Source of the DNA: Fidelibacterota bacterium
GTDB lineage: Bacteria > Fidelibacterota > UBA2242
DNA: 24,958 nt
Assembly: GCA_003645845.1 (NCBI GenBank)
Contig: QNCV01000002.1
Span: 1-24,958 of the forward strand
Reading direction: 5' to 3'
Position 1 is the stretch's first letter, and each line of letters begins with the position of its first letter. The notes beneath the pieces are model-generated. The model made no database searches and had not been told where the DNA came from. It saw only the letters and a list, made by a program, of their open reading frames with translations. Positions 1-9,634 of this stretch are shown here, piece by piece. Position numbers and translations under genes: made by a program.

Positions 1-3000
1 TGGACTGAGCCGTTTTCGATTGAACTCATCAGAGGTTCAGAAAACACCCGGTAGGTTGCCGAATCGTAAAGCTGCGTATAGAGTTCGCCGTCTTCGAATG
101 GAAAAGTACCGCTGAGTTGGATTGTTTCACCTTTTTGGGGATTGCTTTTATCAGTGGAAAGGCTGGCCCTTTGTTCGGGGAAAGGAATTACCACGGTGGG
201 ATCACCGATCAGATTGTAGGAGTTCACCATAGAATATTTCAGGTAATCGAAGTACTGGTCGGCAAGATATTTGATTTTTGAGTACTGAATGGCTTCACCA
301 ACGGTAATCCCGGGTTCGAAGATAACATCATAGAAGAATTTCGCCATCAGGTAATCGTTCTTGATCCAGCCAACGCTGGTTGCTCCCCAGAGACCGATAG
401 CGCCGCCATTTTCTGCCAGAACAAGATGTTCTCCGAGACCAGTCATGTGGGCAAAATCGGCGGTAAAACAGGTGAGACTAGTAATAAACGGCAGTTTATC
501 ATAGTTATCAAGATATTCAATGTGAGTTGTATTAAAAAGCGATCTGTCTGACCATACAGCGCCGCCACCGTGACCCATGAAATTGATTAACGCCAGTCCC
601 TGGTTCCAGAGGTAGAGCAGGGTGTCGGATCCGCCGAAAAAGGGCGTTTTCACCGAAGAGGGATTGATGAAGATTCGGTTGATGCTGAATTCCTTGGGAA
701 TCTGCCGCTGGATCATGTTCTCGGTCTGATTCTTGAAAGCATCTTCATAACCGGCGATGTAGAGCAGCTCATTGTGCCATTGATCGACGGGAGCCTTTGT
801 AACATAATTGATGCGTTTGTCGATCATCAACTCCAGTTCTTCCTGGCTGGATACCGGCCAGCGTCCAATCGTATATTCCGGGATACCGGATTTCTCATCG
901 AAGACGACATACCATTGATCGCTGGCACAGGCGCCGTATTTGAAGGATTGATTGAAGAACGCCGGAACGGACTTTTGCTCGCGGATTTCCGAGTCTCCGA
1001 TCAGCAGAACCGCATTGGGCTTATGCTGCCAGTTTTCTTTGACATATTCCAGGAAATTGCGAATGGCGTAAGGGCTGACAATTCCATTGTTGAATTCATT
1101 GTAAACATCTTTAATACCGACAACAAAAGGCGTAATTTCAATATCTTCATAAAAGGATGTCAGTCTATTCAGCTTATATTTGAATTCCTCACTGGCGATA
1201 ATGATCAGGTCGGTTTTCCCGGGCTCCTGAATAATATTAAAGATGGTATCCGGCTGAATGCTGACCGGCTGTAATGTTCCGGATCGGGAAGCCGCAAAAT
1301 ATTGATCATTTTGATTTCCGATCTCATCTTCGATCAGAATCGAATAGTTTTTTGTCAGGGTACTGTATTCGACACTGAAATCCATCAGCTTGCTTTTTCC
1401 GACTTTATAGACGGAAATATCCGGGTCGTTAAAACCGCTGATCCTGAAGTGATAGGTGCCAGGAAGTCCGGTTTCCGGTTTAGTGAATTCAATCTGCTCG
1501 TTATCAGCAATGTACAGGCGTTTATATCTCAGGTCAATATAATCGAACAATACTTTATCATAACGGTTTGTCGGATCGTCTCCGGCAACGGCGATCTGGA
1601 TTTTATTCTTGCCGTGGATTAGATAGCGGTTCTGAAGGGTTTGAGCGGCTTCACTTTTAATAACATGAGGTACCTGATCGCTCCAGCTGTCTGTCGCGGC
1701 ATAATAATCATTGATATAAACTGTAACCCTATGACTGCCATCCTGGTAAGTCAGCCCGTGCATGCCCACATTGACGCTGTAATTTTCAATGGTATTCTGG
1801 TTCGGGTGAGTCAGGTTGAAAAAATAGCTTTTCGTGGTGCCGCCGTTGATACCGCTGTCAAAAAACCAGTGGTCCCGGGTATGGGTCGGCAGATCAACAT
1901 CGACTTTACCCAGATTTTCGAAATGGTTATTCTCCTCGAAATGCTCGGTGTATTCATAATCCGTAGGGATAATCGCCTCATCGTCTGAGATGGTTGCTTT
2001 GGCGGATTCTTCCGCATAGCGGAGTCCGTTTGTCTGGCCCCAGGTCAAAAAATAGACATTGTTATCTGTGAAGGGATCAAAGTAGTAGTCAGCGACACTA
2101 TTTCGATTTCGTTGACCATAGAATTCAATATAATCGGATTTATTGAAGCTGCCGTCGGACTCGCCGCTGACAAAGAGGGGGATTTCACTTCCCTGATTGA
2201 ATAACTGAAAGGTTCGGGGATCGATGTTTTTAACCGCAGCGCCACTGTCTATCAGCGTTGCGCGGCTGATCCGGTAAATACCATCGGTATTAACCACAAT
2301 CCGAATGAGATTCTGATCCTGTGAAAATTGACGGTTCGGTTTTGATAATGTCCGATCTGATTTAAATTCCCGGACAGACCCCTGAATGCCGATGGCTTTA
2401 TCGAGATTCGAGGTCTGCTTGATGGTTTTTTCAAGGATTTTGGAATCTTTTTTGATTGATATTGAAACCGTCAGTTGTTCAAAATAACGCAGCTGTTGAC
2501 CGTTATCGATTATTTGATACGGGTAAATCTTTATAGCGGTCAACGGTTTATTATCAATGGATCCCAGATAGACTATTTGAACGATTTGCTGCGGATAAAT
2601 CGGAAAAGTCTTAGAATTATCCCGACTTTCTTCGGTGACCAAGCCGTCGGGAATAGAAATATCATTTGCCGTTTCCGGTTTTCCGCTTAACGGTATTATG
2701 ACGGGGTGCGAACCGTTGGTCTGAAAGGTGATATTCCCGGCCGGAGCATTAATGATTTTTGTAAAACAGGGCAGGGAAGGGTAGCCGGTTCGATATTCAT
2801 TTTCGAGATTAGCAGATTTTATTGATATTGAACCGTCAGACGTTATGGAAAGTATCGGCTTTTTTATATCTGCCTGCCATGACCAGTGTTGATTATCGGT
2901 CCATGTTTCGTTATATAAGATTGTTTGGGCCTGAACGCATTCAAATCGAAAAATTATCGATAGGATAATTGCATTGACTAAACAGACACAAATGTGCCTG

Positions 3001-3017
3001 GTATTAACGTTTTTCAT
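1..3017 (-). CDS. porU: PorU-like C25 cysteine peptidase (T9SS sortase candidate), 3' end missing
   Basis: I read 1005 codons without a stop before the gene leaves the window at base 1. The ATG lies inside the end of dacA (14-base overlap) and opens a hydrophobic signal peptide ending near residue 31 (CVQAQ). A long beta-rich N-terminal part is followed by a C25 (gingipain-type) domain from about residue 600, with VLLIGDSE, the IGRWPV segment, the catalytic His816 in FMGHGGG and Cys850 in SLTCFTADF. Start and catalytic residues are in one frame, so there is no net frameshift. PorU is the outer-membrane sortase that removes T9SS tails and attaches cargo to the cell surface; P. gingivalis PorU is about 1150 residues, so roughly 150 are probably missing here. 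A secreted C25 protease rather than the sortase remains possible, since the C-terminus is not visible. The sorting tail at 10837-12147 fits a T9SS. Confidence 0.85.
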   Translation of the reverse strand, partial: MKNVNTRHICVCLVNAIILSIIFRFECVQAQTILYNETWTDNQHWSWQADIKKPILSITSDGSISIKSANLENEYRTGYPSLPCFTKIINAPAGNITFQTNGSHPVIIPLSGKPETANDISIPDGLVTEESRDNSKTFPIYPQQIVQIVYLGSIDNKPLTAIKIYPYQIIDNGQQLRYFEQLTVSISIKKDSKILEKTIKQTSNLDKAIGIQGSVREFKSDRTLSKPNRQFSQDQNLIRIVVNTDGIYRISRATLIDSGAAVKNIDPRTFQLFNQGSEIPLFVSGESDGSFNKSDYIEFYGQRNRNSVADYYFDPFTDNNVYFLTWGQTNGLRYAEESAKATISDDEAIIPTDYEYTEHFEENNHFENLGKVDVDLPTHTRDHWFFDSGINGGTTKSYFFNLTHPNQNTIENYSVNVGMHGLTYQDGSHRVTVYINDYYAATDSWSDQVPHVIKSEAAQTLQNRYLIHGKNKIQIAVAGDDPTNRYDKVLFDYIDLRYKRLYIADNEQIEFTKPETGLPGTYHFRISGFNDPDISVYKVGKSKLMDFSVEYSTLTKNYSILIEDEIGNQNDQYFAASRSGTLQPVSIQPDTIFNIIQEPGKTDLIIIASEEFKYKLNRLTSFYEDIEITPFVVGIKDVYNEFNNGIVSPYAIRNFLEYVKENWQHKPNAVLLIGDSEIREQKSVPAFFNQSFKYGACASDQWYVVFDEKSGIPEYTIGRWPVSSQEELELMIDKRINYVTKAPVDQWHNELLYIAGYEDAFKNQTENMIQRQIPKEFSINRIFINPSSVKTPFFGGSDTLLYLWNQGLALINFMGHGGGAVWSDRSLFNTTHIEYLDNYDKLPFITSLTCFTADFAHMTGLGEHLVLAENGGAIGLWGATSVGWIKNDYLMAKFFYDVIFEPGITVGEAIQYSKIKYLADQYFDYLKYSMVNSYNLIGDPTVVIPFPEQRASLSTDKSNPQKGETIQLSGTFPFEDGELYTQLYDSATYRVFSEPLMSSIENGSV

Positions 3018-3780
3018 TCACGATAAAGAAGAGTTTGTTCAGCAGTCCCCTGAGCATGTCTTCATCAACGCTGCGATAGAACATTCCATTATAAGCGACG
3101 GCGATTTTTTGAGTTTCTTCGGAAACAACCACAACGACCGCATCGGATTCTTCGGAAATTCCCAAAGCTGCGCGGTGTCGGGTCCCCATGAGTGGATCCA
3201 GATCAGGGTTGTCGGATAGAGGTAAAATTGCGCCGGCAGCTTCGATAATATCATTCTGAATGATAACGGCGCCATCATGCAGCGGACTGCCGGGATTGAA
3301 AATTGAGATTAGCAGACTGGATGAAACTTCGGCGTTTATATTGGTAGCGCTGTCCCGGAGTGTTCTCAGGCGGATTTCACGGCCGAGCACAAAAAGACCG
3401 CCCCATTTGCGCCGTACCAGTTCCATGGAGGCTTCGATAATAGCATCGATTGTCTTGGATTTTGGTTCCGCAAAAAATCGCCTTAAAATCCGGCTCTGTC
3501 CGATCATGATCAGAATTCGCCGTAATTCCGGCTGAAATACGATGACGAATGCGATGACCCAGACTGTCTGAAGGTGCCCCATCAGCCAGGATAAGCTCTG
3601 CAGGTTCAAAATCCGGGCGACGAAAGATAATAAGAATATCATAGCCAAACCGATGATCATCTGAGAAGCCCGTGAACCACGGAAAAACTGGTACAGCTTC
3701 AGGAAAATCCAGTAAACAAGCAGGATATCCAGAATATCCCAAATCGTTACCGTGATGAATTTGATTGTAAATAGCGTCAT
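3004..3780 (-). CDS. dacA: Diadenylate cyclase (c-di-AMP synthase, CdaA type)
   Basis: A membrane-bound enzyme making cyclic di-AMP from two ATP. The 258-residue protein has about three hydrophobic helices in residues 1-85 and then a DAC domain with both signature motifs: DGA at residues 169-171 (PLHDGAVI) and RHR at 201-203 (GTRHRAALG). Length and layout match CdaA/DacA (about 270 residues). The ATG overlaps the folP stop by four bases (ATGA), suggesting translational coupling, and the 3' end overlaps porU by 14 bases. No CdaR-type regulator or glmM is adjacent, unlike the Firmicutes arrangement. A folP-dacA pair is, to my knowledge, common in Bacteroidota-related phyla. Confidence 0.95.
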   Translation of the reverse strand: MTLFTIKFITVTIWDILDILLVYWIFLKLYQFFRGSRASQMIIGLAMIFLLSFVARILNLQSLSWLMGHLQTVWVIAFVIVFQPELRRILIMIGQSRILRRFFAEPKSKTIDAIIEASMELVRRKWGGLFVLGREIRLRTLRDSATNINAEVSSSLLISIFNPGSPLHDGAVIIQNDIIEAAGAILPLSDNPDLDPLMGTRHRAALGISEESDAVVVVVSEETQKIAVAYNGMFYRSVDEDMLRGLLNKLFFIVNEKR

Positions 3781-4928
3781 GTCGGTATTTTTCCCACAAT
3801 GGCATCGGCGATAGCCGCCGCTTGAACGCTCTCCCTGACGTCGTGAACCCTGATAATTGAAGCTCCGTTCAGAATGGATGCCGCCAGACCTGCCAGACTG
3901 CCTTCCAGACGTTGATCGACCGGTAAATCCAATAGTTTCCCGATCAATGATTTCCGGGAGAGTCCCACCAGAATCGGTTGCCCAAGAGATTCGAATTCTT
4001 TTAAATAACGTAAAATAGTATAGTTGTCCGAAAGGGTTTTTCCAAATCCTATTCCGGGGTCGATGATAATTTTTTCCCTGGTAATGCCGGCCTTCTGAGC
4101 TATACTGATACTGTGATCGTGATAATGTAAAATATCATCAATGAGATTATCATAGACCGGATTCCGCTGCATATTACGGGGGGCGCCCTTGATATGCATC
4201 AGACACACCGCCGCACCGGATGTCGCAATTACGTCCGGCATGTCGGGATCAAAGTTCAGTCCGCTGATATCGTTTACCATATCGGCTCCGGCCGTCAACG
4301 CCCGCCGGGCAACTTCCGCCTTATATGTATCAATTGAAATCGGGATGGATGTCTGTTTTCGGAGGGCTTGAATTACCGGGATGACCCTTTCCATCTCTGT
4401 AACCGAATCGATGGGTTCAGCGCCGGGTCGGGTGGATTCACCGCCAACATCAATAATATCGGCGCCGTCATCGATCATTTTTAACGCATGCCTGACAGCA
4501 TTTTCAGTTGAAAAATGCTCACCTCCATCGGAGAAGGAATCGGGGGTGACATTTAGAATCCCCATAATGGCGGTTTTCCTTGAGAAATCGAATTCACGGG
4601 AACCGATAGTGATAACAGATTGGGAAAAGTTATCCGAGAAGTAGTGTCTGATTTCTTTACTGAGTTTTTCCAGACCAAATACCTGATGAGCAAGTCCGTC
4701 AATCAGTTTTTCATACTGTTTGCGTGTACCAAAAAGAATGACCGGCGCTGAATCGATGGTACAGGTTGCCGCTTCCCGGGAGACAGCGCATTCGCCGCCT
4801 ACCGAGAGCATCTGTTGTTTCAGAATATTGGCCGCCGGTGCGGAAATGGGGTCGGTTTTCAGAATATGAAATTCGCCCTTAGGCGTCATAATCTGAATTC
4901 CCCCCGAATCCACCGGAAGGGAATTCAT
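3777..4928 (-). CDS. folP: Dihydropteroate synthase with N-terminal extension
   Basis: Folate biosynthesis: condenses p-aminobenzoate with dihydropterin pyrophosphate. Signature segments are GILNVTPDSFSDGG (about residue 123), DVGGESTRPGAEP, ISIDTYKAEVA, MVNDISGL, DPGIGFGKT and GLSRKSLIG, plus the terminal IRVHDV. At 383 residues it is about 100 longer than E. coli FolP; the extra N-terminal domain is known in a long DHPS subfamily of some bacteria and archaea. The only good start is the ATG at 4928, 22 bases after ftsH. The frame stays open further upstream into ftsH with plausible protein-like residues (LKVNDIPHFIEEM), but I see no ATG, GTG or TTG there, so the true start is uncertain. It is translationally coupled to dacA (ATGA overlap). 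Confidence 0.93.
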   Translation of the reverse strand: MNSLPVDSGGIQIMTPKGEFHILKTDPISAPAANILKQQMLSVGGECAVSREAATCTIDSAPVILFGTRKQYEKLIDGLAHQVFGLEKLSKEIRHYFSDNFSQSVITIGSREFDFSRKTAIMGILNVTPDSFSDGGEHFSTENAVRHALKMIDDGADIIDVGGESTRPGAEPIDSVTEMERVIPVIQALRKQTSIPISIDTYKAEVARRALTAGADMVNDISGLNFDPDMPDVIATSGAAVCLMHIKGAPRNMQRNPVYDNLIDDILHYHDHSISIAQKAGITREKIIIDPGIGFGKTLSDNYTILRYLKEFESLGQPILVGLSRKSLIGKLLDLPVDQRLEGSLAGLAASILNGASIIRVHDVRESVQAAAIADAIVGKIPT

Positions 4929-4950
4929 TTCTTCAATGAAGTGAGGGATA

Positions 4951-7035
4951 TCATTTACTTTTAGTTGACGAAGCAGGTTTCTTCCCCTTATCAGTTGTTT
5001 TTCGGGTCGTTTTTGTTATCGATTTTTTTCGGGTTTTCGGTTTGGATTGGGATTTTACGTTGTTCTTCGGTTTTCTGATTTTTTTTCCATCCAGTAAGCG
5101 TTTTATATTATCACCGTCAATGACTTCATACTCCAGTAATGTTTCAGCCAGGAGCTTCAGTGATTTAAGATTATCCTTCAGAATTTTAATGGCCCGTTCT
5201 TCAGCGGTTTCCACAATTGTCCGGACCTCCTTGTCAATGGCTTTAGCAGTTTCCTCACTGAAATCCCGATGCTGAGCAATCTCCCGTCCGAGGAAAATCT
5301 CCTGATTCTTTTTACCGAATGTCAGTGGCCCCAGTTTTTCACTCATACCCCATTCACAAACCATTTTGCGGGCCAGTTCGGTCGCCCGCTCAATATCGTT
5401 ACCTGCACCGGTGGTTAACTCGTTGAAAATAATTTTTTCCGCAGCTCTTCCGCCGAGCAGGATGCTGAGATTACCCTTAATGTAGGACTGGGAATAGTTA
5501 TGGCGTTCATCCATGGGGAGCTGATGAGTAATTCCCAGGGCGCGGCCGCGCGGCACGATGGTAACTTTATGAATGGGATCGGCGCCGGGGATGTTCATGG
5601 CAACCAGCACGTGTCCGGATTCGTGATATGCGGTCAGCTCACGTTCTTTTTCCGAAATCTGGAGACTTTTGCGCTCAACGCCCATCATGATTTTGTCTTT
5701 AGCCTCTTCGAAATCGTCATTATCAACGGCCTTCTTATTTTTACGGGCTGCCAGCAAGGCCGCCTCATTGACAAGATTTGCGAGGTCGGCGCCCACCAGC
5801 CCGGGTGTCCCCTTCGCAATGGTGCTCAGATCAATATCCTTGGCCAAGGGTATTTTTTTCGTATGAACGCGTAAAATACCTTCCCGTCCCTTGACATCGG
5901 GAACATCGACAACAATCTGCCTGTCGAAACGTCCGGGGCGCAGGAGGGCTGAATCCAGGACATCCGGACGATTGGTGGCTGCGATGATAATGACGTTGGT
6001 ATTTTCGTCAAAACCATCCATTTCGACGAGTAGTTGGTTCAGTGTCTGCTCACGTTCGTCGTGACCGCCGCCGAGTCCGGCGCCGCGGTGGCGACCGACG
6101 GCGTCAATTTCGTCAATAAAGATGATGCACGGTGCATTCCGTTTGCCCTGCTCGAAGAGATCGCGGACCCGCGATGCGCCTACACCGACAAACATCTCGA
6201 CAAAATCGGCTCCACTGATACTGAAAAAGGGAACACCGGCTTCACCGGCAACGGCTTTGGCCAGGAGTGTTTTTCCCGTACCGGGAGGGCCAAGCAACAG
6301 GGCTCCTTTGGGAATTTTACCACCCAGCCTTGAAAATTTTTCCGGCGACTTCAGGAATTCGATGATTTCCTGCAATTCTACCTTGGCTTCCACACATCCG
6401 GCGACATCTGCAAATGTGGCTTTCGGGCGATCGGAAGTCCAGAGTCGCGCTTTGCTTTTTCCGAAACCAAAAATTCCTTTATTGTTTTGTCCCTGCATCC
6501 GGCGCATGAAAAAAATCCAGATGCCGATAAAAAGAAACCATGGTAAAATCTGAAAAAGATAGGCCGTCCACTTAACCGTCTGTTCCTTGAAATCATATTT
6601 GAGATTGTTGTCATCCCAGTCTTTCAGCATATACTGATCGTAATTCGGCGGTAAAATAAAAAAGAATTTTTTTACTTCGGTGGGCCTTCCGTTGAGAATC
6701 AGGGTTGTCGGAGATTTCAGTACGCCATGAAATTCACGTTCGATTATGGTCGCTTTGCTGATCTGTCCGTCAAAGAGCAGCTCTTTGTACTGGTCAAATT
6801 CAATTAGGACCTCTTCTTTGCTACCGGTTCCGAGTATCTGAATCAGGAAAATGGAGCTGATAATGATAATGATCCACATCAGAGATGTTTTTGATGCTTT
6901 TTTCCATCTGAACTCGTTATCGGGTACATCTTTATTTTTATTGGATTGTCGCAAATTCCGATTTGAAAACTTTTTGTTTTTGCCCGGTTTCTTTTCCGGT
7001 TCTTTAGAGCGTTGATAGGGGTGATTTAAATGCAT
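4951..7035 (-). CDS. ftsH: ATP-dependent zinc metalloprotease FtsH
   Basis: Membrane-anchored AAA+ protease for quality control of membrane and short-lived cytosolic proteins. The 694 residues comprise a basic hydrophilic N-terminus (1-50), a transmembrane helix (about 53-69), a periplasmic domain, a second helix (about 158-177), an AAA domain with Walker A GPPGTGKT (249-256), Walker B IIFIDEID (304-311) and the second region of homology (ATNRPDVLDSALLRPGRFDR), and a peptidase domain with zinc motif HESGH (471-475) and likely third ligand Asp547. The C-terminus is a Lys/Thr-rich tail of about 50 residues, probably disordered. The N-terminal extension of about 50 residues is unusual compared with E. 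coli FtsH. The start directly follows the hpt stop (TGAATG). The tilS-hpt-ftsH order is widely conserved in bacteria. Confidence 0.98.
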   Translation of the reverse strand: MHLNHPYQRSKEPEKKPGKNKKFSNRNLRQSNKNKDVPDNEFRWKKASKTSLMWIIIIISSIFLIQILGTGSKEEVLIEFDQYKELLFDGQISKATIIEREFHGVLKSPTTLILNGRPTEVKKFFFILPPNYDQYMLKDWDDNNLKYDFKEQTVKWTAYLFQILPWFLFIGIWIFFMRRMQGQNNKGIFGFGKSKARLWTSDRPKATFADVAGCVEAKVELQEIIEFLKSPEKFSRLGGKIPKGALLLGPPGTGKTLLAKAVAGEAGVPFFSISGADFVEMFVGVGASRVRDLFEQGKRNAPCIIFIDEIDAVGRHRGAGLGGGHDEREQTLNQLLVEMDGFDENTNVIIIAATNRPDVLDSALLRPGRFDRQIVVDVPDVKGREGILRVHTKKIPLAKDIDLSTIAKGTPGLVGADLANLVNEAALLAARKNKKAVDNDDFEEAKDKIMMGVERKSLQISEKERELTAYHESGHVLVAMNIPGADPIHKVTIVPRGRALGITHQLPMDERHNYSQSYIKGNLSILLGGRAAEKIIFNELTTGAGNDIERATELARKMVCEWGMSEKLGPLTFGKKNQEIFLGREIAQHRDFSEETAKAIDKEVRTIVETAEERAIKILKDNLKSLKLLAETLLEYEVIDGDNIKRLLDGKKIRKPKNNVKSQSKPKTRKKSITKTTRKTTDKGKKPASSTKSK

Positions 7036-7605
7036 TCAAAGACCTTCTTGGTTAAGATAATAAATTGATTTCAAATTGCGCATTTTCTGGGCTAAATCCA
7101 GACCATAACCGACGACAAATTTATCCGGAATTTTAAACCCGACATAGTCGATATCGAAATCCAGTTTGGTGTATTCCTTAATCAGCAGGGAAGCAAATTT
7201 TACGGAACTTGCCTGACTGTCCTGGAGTCGGCGTTTTAAAAAATCGATCGATAGTCCGGAATCAACAATATCTTCAACGACAATGATGTCACGTCCGGTA
7301 ATATCACAGCTTATATCCTTCAGCAGACGAACGGTTCCACTGGTCCGGGTTTCATTGGCGTAACTTGAAATTTTAATGAAATCGACTTCAGCGGTAATGT
7401 CCATTTCACGAATAAGATCCGCGAAGAAAATGAAACTTCCGTTCAAAACGCCAATCATAATCGGAGATTTCCCCCGGTAATCTTCGGATATATCCGCAGC
7501 CATTTCTTTGATTCGTTTCTGAATTTTATCATAGCTGATCATCTCATGCAACGTCATTCCGCTGTATTTGCCGTAAGTATCGTCGAGTACCTTTGTTTTG
7601 GTCAT
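7036..7605 (-). CDS. hpt: Hypoxanthine phosphoribosyltransferase
   Basis: Purine salvage: transfers phosphoribose from PRPP to hypoxanthine or guanine. The 189 residues include the PRPP-binding signature VVEDIVDSGLS (109-119), the loop IGVLNGSFIF (51-60), the flexible SSYANETRTSG segment (80-90), and VGFKIPDKFVVGYGLD near the C-terminus, which binds the purine in this family. The ATG at 7605 overlaps the tilS stop by four bases (ATGA). Compared with typical family members it has about 16 extra N-terminal residues; Met17 is an alternative start, but the coupling overlap favours the first ATG. Confidence 0.96.
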   Translation of the reverse strand: MTKTKVLDDTYGKYSGMTLHEMISYDKIQKRIKEMAADISEDYRGKSPIMIGVLNGSFIFFADLIREMDITAEVDFIKISSYANETRTSGTVRLLKDISCDITGRDIIVVEDIVDSGLSIDFLKRRLQDSQASSVKFASLLIKEYTKLDFDIDYVGFKIPDKFVVGYGLDLAQKMRNLKSIYYLNQEGL

Positions 7606-8993
7606 AATTTTTTATCCTTATAGGTTAATTTCAAAATCTTTGTTGTCGTCGAATCCACTTTAAAAATATCCGACAGCTTTACTCCGCAGACCCAGATAAT
7701 CGTTTCACCGGATACGAGAAGGGGAATGCGCTTTTTCATAGGCAGGGGAATTTTCTGATCCACAAAAATATCGCTGACTTTTTTTGAATGGCGCTGTCCC
7801 AGCGGAGTAATCCGGTCCCCCTTTTGCCAGGGACGAAGCATTAGAGAGCGATCAGGCAGTTTTGCCAGGTCAATATATTCGATATTTTTATTCTCCCTAA
7901 GGGCATGAAAATCTGCCGGATCAAACACATCACAGTGAAAATCGAAATAATCGGTGGAATAATGCTTTCCTATCTGTACAACAAATCCCGACCAGGGACG
8001 AAAATTATCTGAACGGAGGATCAGTGTCCGACGATTGAGCAGCGCCCGGATCTCCCGGGAAATCGGTATCTGTTTTCCGGTTTGACTCGTTTTTATTAGG
8101 TTGATTAGTCTCTCCATCATGCTGAAACTTATTGATACTGCTTTGGGGTTAAGCAAGTTTACGCTTTCGCGAATTACCCCATATTTGATGATATTAAAAT
8201 AGTTTTTCAGACGGGAAATATCAAGCGTAATTTCACTTGGCGACTTATCGATCAGACAGTCCCGAAAGGCTTCTGAAACCATCTCCCGGTTTATTGCGGC
8301 AACGTCTGAAAAAATACTTTGCAGATGCAGAATCGAAGTTTCCAGAGATGGATTGACCTTTGATTTTATTTGGGGAATGAGAACCTGGCGAATGTAATTC
8401 CGTGGAATGGAGGTATCGTTGTTGGTATGATCCTCATTAAAGGGAATTTCATGTTTATGAGCATAGTCATAGATTTCCTGTTTTGATGCAAATAAGAGCG
8501 GCCGGATAATGTTGTCCCGTTTAACCGGGATGCCCTGAAGGCCCTGCACACCGGTTCCCTTGAAAATCCGAAGAAGGATTGTTTCGACCTGATCATCGGT
8601 GGTATGGGCTGTGGCAACAAAAGAGCCCGGATATTTTGCGGAAATCTCGCTGAAGAATGAATAACGCGCTTCGTGACCGGCCATTTCAAGGGATGCTCCC
8701 GTATCCGCTGCCAAAGCGGGTATATTGACGGATTTTACGACGAATTTACAGTTATTTTGTTGGCAGTAACTCTGAACCAGAGCTTCGTCTTTGTCCGCCG
8801 ACGATCCCCGGATTTGGTGATTCAGATGGGCCGCTATCAGGTTGATGGGCGCCTCTTTCCCAAGTGTTAAAAGACAGTGCAGCATGACCATCGAGTCGAC
8901 ACCGCCGGATACCCCCGCAATCACCGTGCTGTTCGGGGGAATTAGTTGGTTCTCCGCCAGAAAAGCAGAAAATTTTTGATAAAAAGAGGACAT
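7602..8993 (-). CDS. tilS: tRNA(Ile)-lysidine synthase
   Basis: Converts C34 of the CAU-anticodon tRNA(Ile) to lysidine using ATP and lysine, changing its decoding from AUG to AUA. The PP-loop SGGVDS lies at residues 29-34, followed by AAHLNHQIRG, ATAHTTDDQVETILLR and GTGVQGLQGIPV with IIRPLL, all diagnostic of TilS. The C-terminal part (about 350-463) contains the TilS C-terminal domain, with LMLRPWQKGDRITPLG and KKVSDIFVDQKIPL. At 463 residues it matches full-length TilS. The ATG starts one base after the preceding gene's stop, and the end overlaps hpt. The gene is usually essential. Confidence 0.96.
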   Translation of the reverse strand: MSSFYQKFSAFLAENQLIPPNSTVIAGVSGGVDSMVMLHCLLTLGKEAPINLIAAHLNHQIRGSSADKDEALVQSYCQQNNCKFVVKSVNIPALAADTGASLEMAGHEARYSFFSEISAKYPGSFVATAHTTDDQVETILLRIFKGTGVQGLQGIPVKRDNIIRPLLFASKQEIYDYAHKHEIPFNEDHTNNDTSIPRNYIRQVLIPQIKSKVNPSLETSILHLQSIFSDVAAINREMVSEAFRDCLIDKSPSEITLDISRLKNYFNIIKYGVIRESVNLLNPKAVSISFSMMERLINLIKTSQTGKQIPISREIRALLNRRTLILRSDNFRPWSGFVVQIGKHYSTDYFDFHCDVFDPADFHALRENKNIEYIDLAKLPDRSLMLRPWQKGDRITPLGQRHSKKVSDIFVDQKIPLPMKKRIPLLVSGETIIWVCGVKLSDIFKVDSTTTKILKLTYKDKKL

Positions 8994-8994
8994 T

Positions 8995-9621
8995 TTATTT
9001 GATTTCCTGAAAAAAGGGATTTGTTTCCAGCTCTTTTCTGATGGTTGTTGTTTCGCCGTGACCGGGATATATCCGGGTATCTTCGGGAAGCTGTCTGAGC
9101 CTTTTCAAGCTGGCGGTGATTTGCCGGGATGATCCTCCAGGGAGATCGGTCCGACCAATGGATCCCTGAAACAAAGTATCGCCGGAAAAGAGATGTTTAC
9201 CGGTCAGGAAACAGACGCTTCCCGGTGTATGTCCCGGCGTGTGCATTACCTGCAGATGATGACTGTTGATTTCCAATAGCTGACCGTCATGCAGAAAATT
9301 CGTGATTTCGGGAATCTGGAAATTTGGGAGTCCCAGCAATTGAGCGGTGTCCCGGGCGGAGTTGAAAATCGGTATGTCGTCTTCATGAATTGCGAAGAGC
9401 AGCTCAAAACGTTTCTGCAGTTCGGCTGCCGCTCCGATATGATCGGGATGGGCATGGGTATTCAGGATAAAGATCGGCGTTAAACCCAGTTCACTGAGTT
9501 TGGCTACGATCGTGGAAGCATTGTCGCCCGGGTCAAATATAATTGCGTGCCTGGTTTGTGAATCGCCCAGAATCCAGCTGTTTTCAACAAAGGGTCCGGT
9601 GATGATAGATTCAATAATCAT
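8995..9621 (-). CDS. MBL-fold metallo-hydrolase, glyoxalase II-like
   Basis: A 208-residue metallo-beta-lactamase-fold enzyme with the full set of metal ligands: HAHPDH (56-61), His131 in HTPGHTPGS, Asp148 in SGDTLF and His188 in YPGHGE. Small proteins like this are annotated as hydroxyacylglutathione hydrolase-like, but most lack proven glyoxalase II activity and could act on other thioesters, so the substrate is not known. I chose the ATG at 9621 because AAGGA sits 10 bases upstream. A TTG at 9648 would add nine residues and overlap the upstream gene; it lacks a comparable site. The gene lies between the GAPDH-like gene (13-base gap) and tilS (one base). Confidence 0.88.
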   Translation of the reverse strand: MIIESIITGPFVENSWILGDSQTRHAIIFDPGDNASTIVAKLSELGLTPIFILNTHAHPDHIGAAAELQKRFELLFAIHEDDIPIFNSARDTAQLLGLPNFQIPEITNFLHDGQLLEINSHHLQVMHTPGHTPGSVCFLTGKHLFSGDTLFQGSIGRTDLPGGSSRQITASLKRLRQLPEDTRIYPGHGETTTIRKELETNPFFQEIK

Positions 9622-9634
9622 GGTGTGGGATTCC

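Noticed and set aside
774..2690. Several plus-strand open frames of 70-166 codons
   Set aside because: They lie antisense to the PorU-like gene, whose frame is continuous and shows catalytic motifs; no signals or recognisable domains on the plus strand.
4951..5100. Repeat array at the ftsH 3' end
   Set aside because: It is only a Lys/Thr-rich coding tail with irregular codons, not a nucleotide repeat.
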